A stretch of 7,914 bases of DNA from an uncultured Oxalobacteraceae bacterium (lineage in GTDB: Bacteria; Pseudomonadota; Gammaproteobacteria; Burkholderiales; Burkholderiaceae): contig CAMLHI010000083.1 in NCBI GenBank assembly GCA_946479705.1, positions 1 to 7,914 of the forward strand. Direction: 5' to 3'. Shown here piece after piece: positions 1 through 5,387 of this stretch (position 1 is its first letter; each line of letters starts with the position of its first letter). The notes under the pieces are model-generated. The model saw only the letters and a list, made by a program, of their open reading frames with translations. It was not told the DNA's origin and made no database searches. Both the position numbers and the translations under genes were made by a program.

Positions 1-545
1 GGCACGAACTCGCCGTCGGTGCCCAGCACGTCGTACACGGCCTTGCCCATGCGCGTCATGATGCGCATGTTGACGGCGACGTAAGGCGAATCGGACAGTT
101 CCACGCCGATGTGGGCGATCGGCGAGCCCAGCGGGCCCATCGAGAACGGCACCACATACATGGTGCGACCGCTCATGCAGCCGTCGAACAGGCCGTTGAG
201 GGTGCCACGCATTTCCGCGGGGTCGGTCCAGTTGTTGGTCGGACCGGCCTGCTCGGGCGTGGCCGAACAGATAAAGGTGCGGTCTTCGACGCGCGCCACG
301 TCGGACGGGTCGGAGCAGGCCAGGTAGGAATTCGGGCGCTTCGCGGGGTCCAACTTCTTCATCGTGCCGGCCGCGACCATCTCGGCGCACAGGCGATCGT
401 ACTCTTCCTGCGAGCCGTCGCACCAGACAATCCGGTCCGGCTTGGTCAGCGCAGCGATTTCCTGCACCCAGTTAATGAGCTTTTGCTGTTTGATGTAAGC
501 TGGTGCGTTCACAATAGCAACGCCTCCCATGACGAGCTGATTCAT
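1..545 (-). CDS. pckG: GTP-dependent phosphoenolpyruvate carboxykinase, N-terminal part (C-terminus outside window)
   Basis: This enzyme converts oxaloacetate plus GTP to phosphoenolpyruvate, CO2 and GDP in the cytoplasm, the committed step of gluconeogenesis. Reading the minus strand from the ATG at 545 gives 181 complete codons, open to the window edge. The translation carries hallmarks of the GTP-type family: the stretch [15 protein letters not shown] (about residues 38-52), DPSDVARVE (79-87), whose Arg85 corresponds by alignment from memory to substrate-binding Arg87 of the mammalian enzyme, and [17 protein letters not shown] (126-142), followed by the conserved SDSPYV and MRIMTRMG blocks. 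The GTP- and metal-binding segments lie further C-terminal and cannot be checked. The start is supported by a GGAGGT ribosome binding site at 549-554, three bases from the ATG. It is transcribed divergently from the dehydrogenase at 902. Family assignment is secure; the rest of the gene is unseen. Confidence 0.96.
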   Translation of the reverse strand, partial: MNQLVMGGVAIVNAPAYIKQQKLINWVQEIAALTKPDRIVWCDGSQEEYDRLCAEMVAAGTMKKLDPAKRPNSYLACSDPSDVARVEDRTFICSATPEQAGPTNNWTDPAEMRGTLNGLFDGCMSGRTMYVVPFSMGPLGSPIAHIGVELSDSPYVAVNMRIMTRMGKAVYDVLGTDGEFV

Positions 546-548
546 AGT

Positions 549-554
549 ACCTCC
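549..554 (-). promoter_or_regulatory. pckG ribosome binding site
   Basis: Reading the minus strand, GGAGGT lies three bases before the ATG at 545. It is a near-perfect Shine-Dalgarno sequence and fixes the pckG start, although the spacing is at the short end. Confidence 0.75.
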
Positions 555-561
555 AATGCCA

Positions 562-575
562 ATAAGAATTCTTAT
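562..575. promoter_or_regulatory. 14-bp perfect palindrome ahead of pckG, putative operator
   Basis: ATAAGAATTCTTAT is a perfect 14-bp palindrome whose near edge is 17 bp upstream of the pckG start. An AT-only/EcoRI-like palindrome stands out against the GC-rich surroundings. Its form (ATAAGA-type half sites) resembles operators of GntR-type regulators of central carbon metabolism in betaproteobacteria, but that is a resemblance from memory and no regulator is assigned. Being between the predicted transcription start and the ribosome binding site, it could act as a roadblock operator, or as an RNA hairpin near the ribosome binding site. Chance is possible for a 14-bp palindrome, but its position argues against it. 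Confidence 0.45.
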
Positions 576-759
576 CGTGTTCCCGGCACGGCAGGATCGT
601 CGTCAGCAGTGGTGCTTGCGCTCAGGAACCAGGTCACGGGGACGGTCCGGCGATACGGCGGTCTTGTCGCCAGCCCCGTTGACGAGGAGGCTGGTGGAAC
701 GGTGTTGCAAGTGCCCGAGCCGGCAGTAAAAACCGGCCAAACACCAAAATTAGGGGCCG

Positions 760-788
760 ATTGTACACCCGCTATTAACCGATTTGAA
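760..788 (-). promoter_or_regulatory. Candidate sigma-70 promoter for pckG
   Basis: On the minus strand, TTCAAA (783-788) and TACAAT (760-765) are separated by 17 bp. The -10 matches the consensus at 5 of 6 positions and the -35 at 4 of 6. Transcription would start near 753 and give a leader of about 208 nt before the pckG ATG, containing the palindrome at 562-575. A closer start cannot be excluded, but I see no better hexamer pair nearer the gene. Confidence 0.45.
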
Positions 789-815
789 TGCTAGAGCAAC
801 AAAAATGTAGGAATA

Positions 816-843
816 TTGACCGAGTAAAGTAGTAAGCTATTTC
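816..843 (+). promoter_or_regulatory. Weak candidate promoter for the dehydrogenase gene
   Basis: TTGACC (816-821, 5 of 6 to the -35 consensus) is followed after 16 bp by TATTTC (838-843, about 3 of 6 to the -10). The -10 is poor, so this is tentative. Transcription would start near 850, roughly 50 nt ahead of the ATG at 902. Confidence 0.3.
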
Positions 844-901
844 AGATCGGCTCAATCCTGTTATTTCGCTACGAATTTTTCACTAACTTCGCTCAACTTC
901 C

Positions 902-1888
902 ATGAAAATTGCCATTCTAGACGATTACCAGGATGCCGTCCGGCAGCTGGACTGCTATCGATTATTGTCCGATTTTGATGTGAAAGTGTTCACGAATTCG
1001 GCGCGCGGCCTCGGCCAGCTGGCCATTCGACTGGCCCCTTTCGACGCCGTCGTACTCATCCGTGAGCGCACCGCGCTGAACCGGGCGCTGCTGGCCAGGC
1101 TGCCCAATCTGAATCTCATTTCCCAGACCGGCAAGGTGGCCGGGCACATCGACGTGGCCGCCGCCACCGAACAGAAAGTGGCCATCGCCGAGGGCGTCGG
1201 CGCGCCGGTGGCGCCGGCCGAACTGACCTGGGCGCTGATCATGGCGGCCAGCCGCAAGATCGTCCCCTACGCCAACAACCTCAAGGATGGGCTGTGGCAG
1301 ACCGCCTCGATCAACCCGCAGCTGAACGGCCTGGGGACCGTGCTGCGCGGGCGCACCCTCGCACTGTGGGGCTACGGACGTATCTGCAAGCTGGTGGCCG
1401 GCTACGGCAAGGCCTTCGGCATGCAGGTGCTGGTATGGGGCAGCGAGAACAGCCGCGCGCAAGCCGAGGCCGACGGCTACACGGCGGCGGCCAGCCGCGA
1501 AGCATTCTTCGAACAGGCTGACGTGCTGTCGCTGCACCTGCGGCTGGCGCCGGCCACGCGCGGCCTCGTCACGGCCGGCGATCTGGCGCGCATGAAACCG
1601 ACGGCGCTGTTCGTCAATACCAGCCGGGCCGAACTGGTGGCCGACAACGCGCTGGAAGAAGCCTTGCAGCGCGGACGCCCGCAGGCCGCGGCGCTGGACG
1701 TGTTCGCCAGCGAGCCGCTGGCGGCAGACGCGCCGCTGCTGCGCATTCCGACCGTGCTGGCCACGCCGCACCTGGGCTATGTGGAAAAGGATAGCTACGA
1801 GCTGTATTTCGAGGCGGCCTTCCGCAACATCGTCAACTTCGCCGCGGGCACCCCGAGCGGGATTCTCAATCCCGAAGCGCTCGCCTAG
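902..1888 (+). CDS. D-2-hydroxyacid dehydrogenase family protein
   Basis: A 328-residue NAD(P)-dependent oxidoreductase of the D-2-hydroxyacid dehydrogenase/phosphoglycerate dehydrogenase superfamily, expected to interconvert a 2-keto acid and a D-2-hydroxy acid in the cytoplasm; the substrate cannot be read from sequence. The opening KIAILDDYQD and RLAPFDAVVLIRERT (43-57) match the PGDH-like subgroup often found in Proteobacteria. The Rossmann nucleotide-binding segment lies around 148-180. The catalytic triad is visible: Arg242 in NTSRAELV, Glu271 in DVFASEP and His290 in ATPHLGYV. Oddities are GYGRIC (157-162) in place of GxGxxG, with Cys162 at the third glycine, and Gly180 where NAD-specific members carry an acidic residue at the end of beta-2. 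No Shine-Dalgarno is evident before the ATG, but the family N-terminus begins exactly here. Length is normal. The gene converges on the next one, with overlapping stop codons. Confidence 0.9.
   Translation: MKIAILDDYQDAVRQLDCYRLLSDFDVKVFTNSARGLGQLAIRLAPFDAVVLIRERTALNRALLARLPNLNLISQTGKVAGHIDVAAATEQKVAIAEGVGAPVAPAELTWALIMAASRKIVPYANNLKDGLWQTASINPQLNGLGTVLRGRTLALWGYGRICKLVAGYGKAFGMQVLVWGSENSRAQAEADGYTAAASREAFFEQADVLSLHLRLAPATRGLVTAGDLARMKPTALFVNTSRAELVADNALEEALQRGRPQAAALDVFASEPLAADAPLLRIPTVLATPHLGYVEKDSYELYFEAAFRNIVNFAAGTPSGILNPEALA
1858..1874. other. Strong hairpin at the end of the dehydrogenase gene
   Basis: CGGGATT (1858-1864) and AATCCCG (1868-1874) form a perfect 7-bp stem with a 3-base loop inside the last codons of the dehydrogenase. 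It begins 10 bp beyond the stop codon of the convergent hypothetical gene. There is no T-tract on either strand, so it is not a classical intrinsic terminator. It could still slow polymerase or protect an mRNA 3' end. Confidence 0.4.
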
Positions 1889-2649
1889 GACTGCTCGCTC
1901 AGCCGGGGCTCGCCGGTGAGATTGACCGGTGGCGCGGGCATGACGTGGGTGCGCGTCCACATGCCGCTCCAGCCTGGCGGCCAGGCGATGGCCGGGCCGT
2001 CATAGGCCGGGAGGCTGGCGCGCACGGCCACCACCGGCACCGGCGGCATCTCGCGCAGGCCGTCGCCGGCGGCGCGTTCCATGTCGAGGCTGTACATATA
2101 GCCGGGCAGCAGCGCATCGCACACGCCGGCGAACCAGGCGCTGTGGTCTTCATCGCGCCCGAGCGCCTGGGCCAAGCCCTGCGGATCGAATCTGGCCAGC
2201 GCGTGAATCAGTTCCTCGGTCGACGCGCCGGGCGAATCGCCCCAGCCCATCACGGGATTGTTGTTGTAGTCGGCACCGGAGCCGTACCAGCCTTCGCGCC
2301 AGGAGCGCTGCATCCAGTCGCGCTGGCCGGTGAACAGGTGCCAGCGCCAGTGCAGGCCGGAAGGCTTGGGCCAGGAACGCAGGTAGAGTTTTTGATAGCC
2401 GGCCTGGTGCAGGTCGCGCACCATGGCCATCAGGCGCGCGTGCGGCATGCGGTCGGGCGGCGCACGGCGAAACAGGATCGCTTCGCCGTCGGCGTGCTGG
2501 ACCTCGTCGGTGGACAGGTTCAGGTCGAGCGTGCGCGCTTCGCTGCCGAAGCGGGCCGAGATCCAGCCCGTGAGCAGATTGACATGGGTGATCACCCCGT
2601 AACCGCGGTGACGGTGAAAGATGACAGTTCCGGGGGCAACAGCTTTCAT
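1885..2649 (-). CDS. Hypothetical tryptophan-rich protein with N-terminal SH3-like barrel segment
   Basis: A 254-residue protein I cannot assign to a named family. Residues about 5-50 (VAPGTVIFHRHRGYGVI, then alternating hydrophobic positions ending in DEV) resemble the small beta-barrel modules of CarD/UvrD C-terminal type, which often bind protein or nucleic acid; this is only a pattern resemblance. The rest has 12 tryptophans in total, with clusters at 101/103, 112/117/121 and 223/227/231, and a GADYNNNPVMGWGDSPG stretch (125-141). No signal peptide, transmembrane segment or catalytic signature is evident, so it is probably cytoplasmic. A TTG at 2667 would extend it by six residues, but the predicted transcription start lies near 2670, so I prefer the ATG at 2649. 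Neither start has a good ribosome binding site. Its stop codon overlaps that of the convergent dehydrogenase. The unbroken frame and codon pattern support a real gene. Confidence 0.75.
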   Translation of the reverse strand: MKAVAPGTVIFHRHRGYGVITHVNLLTGWISARFGSEARTLDLNLSTDEVQHADGEAILFRRAPPDRMPHARLMAMVRDLHQAGYQKLYLRSWPKPSGLHWRWHLFTGQRDWMQRSWREGWYGSGADYNNNPVMGWGDSPGASTEELIHALARFDPQGLAQALGRDEDHSAWFAGVCDALLPGYMYSLDMERAAGDGLREMPPVPVVAVRASLPAYDGPAIAWPPGWSGMWTRTHVMPAPPVNLTGEPRLSEQS

Positions 2650-2676
2650 GGGACCATCCGCGAACAAAAGACGACA

Positions 2677-2704
2677 ATCTTACGCAGTACAGGCGGGCGC
2701 GCAA
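2677..2704 (-). promoter_or_regulatory. Candidate promoter for the hypothetical gene
   Basis: On the minus strand, TTGCGC (2699-2704) and TAAGAT (2677-2682) are 16 bp apart. The matches to consensus are modest (3 of 6 and 4 of 6). A start near 2670 would give a leader of about 20 nt to the ATG at 2649, and almost none to the TTG at 2667. Confidence 0.35.
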
Positions 2705-2739
2705 AGCCTCGTCACATGCTGAAACAATCCAGCGGCGTG

Positions 2740-2768
2740 GCGACAGCGCCTGAACGACACGGTATCAT
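2740..2768 (+). promoter_or_regulatory. Candidate promoter for the asparaginase-like gene
   Basis: GCGACA (2740-2745, 4 of 6 to the -35 consensus) and TATCAT (2763-2768, 5 of 6 to the -10) are separated by 17 bp. Transcription would begin near 2775, about 27 nt before the ATG at 2802. This fits the divergent arrangement with the hypothetical gene. Confidence 0.5.
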
Positions 2769-2801
2769 AAGTCCCTTCATCCCACGCGAATTCATCCTCC
2801 C

Positions 2802-3287
2802 ATGACCCTGCGCATCATCGCCACCGGCGGCACCTTCGACAAACACTACGATGAGCTGAGCGGCAAGCTGGGCTTCGCGCAAAGCCATCTGCCGCAGGTG
2901 ATCGCGCGCAGCCGCATGACCATCCCGGTGGTGCTGGAGGAACTGCCCCTGCTCGATTCGCTCGACATGCAGGATGCCGACCGCGCGCGCGTGCTGGCGG
3001 CCTGCCGCGCGGCGCCGGAACAGTCGATTGTGGTGGTGCACGGCACCGATACGATGCGCGAGACGGCGGCCGTGCTGGGCGCGGCCGCGCTGGAGCAGAC
3101 CGTCGTGCTGACCGGCGCCATGATTCCCTACGAGATTGCCAATTCCGACGCGCTATTCAACCTGGGCTTCGCCACCGCGGCCGCGCAAACCTTGCCGGCC
3201 GGGGTGTACGTGGCCATGAACGGCAAGGTGTTCACCTGGGACAAGGTGACCAAGAACCGCGCCGCCGGCGTATTCCAGGCGCTGTAG
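2802..3287 (+). CDS. Asparaginase-like protein, N-terminal catalytic domain only
   Basis: A 161-residue protein corresponding to the N-terminal domain of L-asparaginase/glutaminase, an enzyme that hydrolyses asparagine to aspartate and ammonia. It contains ATGGTFDK (7-14) with the putative nucleophile Thr11, HGTDTM (80-85) with Thr82-Asp83, LTGAMIP (103-109), and VTKNR (149-153), where Lys151 aligns with the catalytic lysine of classical enzymes. All core catalytic residues are therefore present. Classical asparaginases are about 330 residues, with a C-terminal domain that completes the active site across the dimer interface; here the frame ends at a clean TAG and the next bases belong to rdgC. 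Short one-domain proteins of this kind recur in Proteobacteria, as far as I recall, so this is probably a real subfamily rather than a truncation. No signal peptide, so cytoplasmic. The ribosome binding site is weak. Activity and true substrate are unknown. Confidence 0.85.
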   Translation: MTLRIIATGGTFDKHYDELSGKLGFAQSHLPQVIARSRMTIPVVLEELPLLDSLDMQDADRARVLAACRAAPEQSIVVVHGTDTMRETAAVLGAAALEQTVVLTGAMIPYEIANSDALFNLGFATAAAQTLPAGVYVAMNGKVFTWDKVTKNRAAGVFQAL

Positions 3288-3320
3288 AGCCTTAGGCGGC
3301 CGCTTCGCCGCCCAGCGCCT
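3277..3320. terminator. Putative bidirectional hairpin at the asparaginase/rdgC convergent junction
   Basis: AGGCGCTG (3277-3284) pairs perfectly with CAGCGCCT (3313-3320), and GGCGGC (3295-3300) with GCCGCC (3307-3312) around a 6-base loop. On the right side the two stems are contiguous; on the left a 10-base bulge (3285-3294) separates them, and this bulge holds the stop codons of both genes. No T-tract follows on either strand, so classical intrinsic termination is doubtful. With only 4 bp between the convergent stops, no other terminator is possible between the genes. Confidence 0.4.
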
Positions 3321-4188
3321 CGACGATGTCGGCCATCATCTTGGCCAGTTCACCCGTCATGAGCATCATGTCGTTGTCGAAACGCTCGTCGTCGTTGCGG
3401 GTGCTCGAATCCTTCTCGGTGATCACGTCCAGCGGCTTGATGCCCTTGACCGCCAGCTGTTCGGTGAGCACGAAGGAAATCTTGTCGTTCCAGGTCATGG
3501 CCAGGCGGGTGCACTGCTTGCCGGCGGCGATGTGGCGGCGGATGTCGTCGGCTTCCAGGGTGTGCTTCACGTAGCGCACCGCGGCCTTGCTCTCGCCGGT
3601 GGCGCGCAGCTCGGTATCCTGGTCCACCGTGAAGCCGGCCGGCGCCTCGTCATGCTCGAGCCAGCCGGTCATCACGGCCACCGGCGAGCGCTGCACGCGC
3701 AGGCTTTCCAGCGGCATGCGGTCGACCGCTTTCAACAGCAGCTTGATCACGTCGTCGGCCTTGGCCGGGCTGGCCGCATCGACCACCAGCCAGCCGTTGA
3801 CCGGATCGATCCAGGTCCACACATTGCTGCGGATGGAAAACGCGCGCGGCAGCAGCTCGTCGGCCACGCGCTCCTTCAATTCCTTCATGGCCTTCTTGCC
3901 CGGCGCGAAGCCCTGGGCTTCTTCCAGCTCGGCCGCCTTGGCCTTGGCCACCTGGTTGATCACCGAGGTCGGCAGCAGCTTCTTTTCGCTGCCCAGCAGG
4001 ATCAGCATCTGCTTGTTGACGGTGTGGACCAGGGAACCGTTGCCGCGCGGCGAATCCCAGCCCTGGCGCAGCAATTCGTTGCTGCTGGCGGGCACGAAAC
4101 TCTGGGGCGCGAGGGCCTTTTCCAGTTGCTCAGGGGTGAAATTCCACGGTGCGGGCAGACGGTAAATCTGAAGATTCTTGAACCACAT
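3292..4188 (-). CDS. rdgC: Recombination-associated protein RdgC
   Basis: RdgC is a nucleoid-associated DNA-binding protein; in E. coli it forms a dimeric ring around double-stranded DNA, inhibits RecA filament activity and becomes essential in some replication-restart mutants. This 298-residue version is close to the E. coli length (about 303) and aligns end to end: the opening [12 protein letters not shown] at 43-44, a [11 protein letters not shown] segment (69-79), LLPRAFS (112-118), WIDPVNG (126-132), the AGK segment near 222-224, [14 protein letters not shown] (269-282), and the C-terminal GGEA. The ATG at 4188 is preceded by AAGG nine bases upstream and matches the family start. It lies 47 bp downstream of dinB on the same strand, so co-transcription from the LexA-controlled promoter is plausible, though a promoter of its own cannot be ruled out. 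The 3' end abuts the convergent asparaginase-like gene. Confidence 0.96.
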   Translation of the reverse strand: MWFKNLQIYRLPAPWNFTPEQLEKALAPQSFVPASSNELLRQGWDSPRGNGSLVHTVNKQMLILLGSEKKLLPTSVINQVAKAKAAELEEAQGFAPGKKAMKELKERVADELLPRAFSIRSNVWTWIDPVNGWLVVDAASPAKADDVIKLLLKAVDRMPLESLRVQRSPVAVMTGWLEHDEAPAGFTVDQDTELRATGESKAAVRYVKHTLEADDIRRHIAAGKQCTRLAMTWNDKISFVLTEQLAVKGIKPLDVITEKDSSTRNDDERFDNDMMLMTGELAKMMADIVEALGGEAAA

Positions 4189-4205
4189 GTGCTTTTGCCT
4201 TGTTT

Positions 4206-4215
4206 CTATCGATAG
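4206..4215. promoter_or_regulatory. 10-bp palindrome in the dinB-rdgC spacer
   Basis: CTATCGATAG is a perfect palindrome in the short spacer between dinB and rdgC, directly abutting a second 6-bp palindrome, GGTACC (4215-4220). A TAGAAT hexamer (4234-4239, minus strand), overlapping the dinB stop, could be a -10 for an independent rdgC promoter, but no -35 stands at the proper distance. It may be an operator for rdgC or chance. Confidence 0.25.
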
Positions 4216-4236
4216 GTACCAAAGGGGAACGACATT

Positions 4237-5322
4237 CTACACGCGGAGCTCCACGGCAGTGTCGTCAAAGAGCCGCAATTGCTCGGCCTGGACAGCGTCG
4301 CCCAGGCGCACGCCCAGGCCCAGCAGGCGCACCGGCATGGCGCGGCGCAGGAAGCCGGTTTCCATCAGCTGTTCGTACAGGGCCATCTGTGGCGCGCTGC
4401 CCACACATTCGACCGTGGTCTGCTGGAAGTCGGCGAACTTGATCTTCACGAACAGCTTGTTGACCAGCTTATCGGCACCGCAGCGGCGGATGCGCGTCAG
4501 CAGGCTTTCGTGCAGCGCCGGCAGCAGGGTCAGGCAGGATGCCAGGTCGGGCACGTCCGGCGTGTAGGTTTCCTCGGTGCTGACCGACTTGCGCTCGCGC
4601 GAGGTCGACACTTCGCGCTCGTCGATGCCGCGGCACAGATCATGCAGGCGCGCGCCGAAGCGGCCAAAGTGGCGCTCCAGCTCGCTAAAGGTCCAGCTGC
4701 GCAGGTCGCCGCAGGTCTGCGCGCCCAGGCTGTTCAGTTTAGCGGCGGTGACCTTGCCCACGCCGAACAGCTTCTTGACCGGCAGCTCGGCCACGAAAGC
4801 GTCGACCTCATCCGGGCGCACCAGCCACAGCCCGTCCGGCTTGTTCCAGTCGCTGGCGATCTTGGCCACGAATTTATTCGGCGCCACGCCGGCCGAAGCG
4901 GTGATGCCGACCGTCTCGACAATACGGCGGCGGATTTCCTGGGCGATCAGGGTGGCGCTGCCCTTGCAGTGGGGCGAGTCGGACACGTCCAGGTAAGCCT
5001 CGTCGAGCGAGAGCGGCTCCACCAGGTCGGTGTAGTCGTGATAGATGGCCAGGATCTGGCGCGAGGCGGCGCGGTATTTGTCCATCGCCGGCGGCACCAC
5101 CACCAGGTCGGGACACAGCTTGAGCGCCTGCGCGGTCGCCATGGCCGAGTGGATGCCGTAGCGGCGCGCCTCATAGTTGCAGGTGGCCACCACGCCGCGC
5201 TGGTCGGGCCGCCCGCCCACGGCCAGCGGCACCTCGCGCAGGGCCGGGTTGTCGCGCATTTCGACCGAGGCGTAGAAGCAGTCGCAGTCGCAATGGATGA
5301 TTTTTCGGGCGGGCGGATTCAC
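4237..5322 (-). CDS. dinB: DNA polymerase IV (Y-family translesion polymerase)
   Basis: A 361-residue Y-family polymerase that copies past DNA lesions and can extend mismatched ends, with low fidelity. The palm carries HCDCDCFYASVE (10-21), with metal-binding Asp12 and Tyr17 at the steric-gate position (Phe13 in E. coli), and SLDEAYLDV (105-113), with catalytic Asp107 and Glu108. Then come HCKGSATLIAQEIR (118-131), TASAGVAPNKFVAKIASDWNKPDG (141-164), a helix-hairpin-helix FGVGKVTAAKL (186-196) in the thumb, the RGIDER linker region (231-236) and the little-finger segment KIKFADFQQTT (293-303). QLRLF (348-352) matches the beta-clamp-binding pentapeptide. The start is a GTG at 5322, chosen because the family begins just before KIIH and no other start lies upstream in frame; the GGAAGA before it abuts the codon, so initiation is unusual. 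A LexA box precedes it, and rdgC follows. Confidence 0.96.
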   Translation of the reverse strand: MNPPARKIIHCDCDCFYASVEMRDNPALREVPLAVGGRPDQRGVVATCNYEARRYGIHSAMATAQALKLCPDLVVVPPAMDKYRAASRQILAIYHDYTDLVEPLSLDEAYLDVSDSPHCKGSATLIAQEIRRRIVETVGITASAGVAPNKFVAKIASDWNKPDGLWLVRPDEVDAFVAELPVKKLFGVGKVTAAKLNSLGAQTCGDLRSWTFSELERHFGRFGARLHDLCRGIDEREVSTSRERKSVSTEETYTPDVPDLASCLTLLPALHESLLTRIRRCGADKLVNKLFVKIKFADFQQTTVECVGSAPQMALYEQLMETGFLRRAMPVRLLGLGVRLGDAVQAEQLRLFDDTAVELRV

Positions 5323-5331
5323 TCTTCCACT

Positions 5332-5367
5332 GTCGGGAACACTGTAATTGCATACAGTATTCCCGAC
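5332..5367. repeat. 36-bp inverted repeat centred on the LexA box
   Basis: The arms are 15 bp each, 5332-5346 and 5353-5367, with 14 of 15 positions complementary (mismatch at 5340/5359) and a 6-base centre at 5347-5352. The outer parts GTCGGGAA and TTCCCGAC extend well beyond what LexA requires. In RNA it would form a stable hairpin just downstream of the S8 peptidase stop and just upstream of the dinB start. No T-tract follows on the minus strand. Confidence 0.85.
5342..5357. promoter_or_regulatory. LexA (SOS) box controlling dinB
   Basis: CTGTAATTGCATACAG matches the CTGT-N8-ACAG LexA operator found in enterobacteria and many betaproteobacteria, with both CTGT/ACAG half sites intact. It overlaps the predicted -10 and start point of dinB, the usual place for LexA repression. 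dinB is a known SOS gene in many bacteria, which strengthens the call. Confidence 0.88.
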
Positions 5368-5384
5368 ATTGACGCTTCTGGCAA
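5356..5384 (-). promoter_or_regulatory. dinB promoter
   Basis: On the minus strand, TTGCCA (5379-5384, 5 of 6 to the -35 consensus) and AATACT (5356-5361, 4 of 6 to the -10) are 17 bp apart. The predicted start near 5349 falls inside the LexA box and leaves a leader of about 27 nt. The promoter fits entirely in the 65-bp gap after the S8 peptidase gene, so dinB need not depend on read-through from it. Confidence 0.65.
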
Positions 5385-5387
5385 GTC

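Larger units (their letters stand above)
546..901. other. Divergent intergenic region between pckG and the dehydrogenase gene
   Basis: These 356 bp hold no convincing gene. The pckG-proximal part (about 580-730) is GC-rich and includes a short inverted repeat, CCAGCC at 670-675 against GGCTGG at 689-694 (13-base loop), that would sit in the pckG leader. The dehydrogenase-proximal part (about 735-900) is AT-rich and holds the best promoter candidates for both directions, listed separately. The open frames crossing this region are continuations of the antisense frame of pckG. Confidence 0.7.

Noticed and set aside
111..794. 227-codon plus-strand open frame at the left edge
   Set aside because: It is antisense to pckG and runs on into the intergenic region. 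The opposite strand encodes an unmistakable PEP carboxykinase, so this is a high-GC shadow frame.
2802..3287. The short asparaginase gene as a pseudogene
   Set aside because: The catalytic residues are intact, the frame is clean with a proper stop, and I see no C-terminal asparaginase remnant downstream. A genuine one-domain family is more likely.
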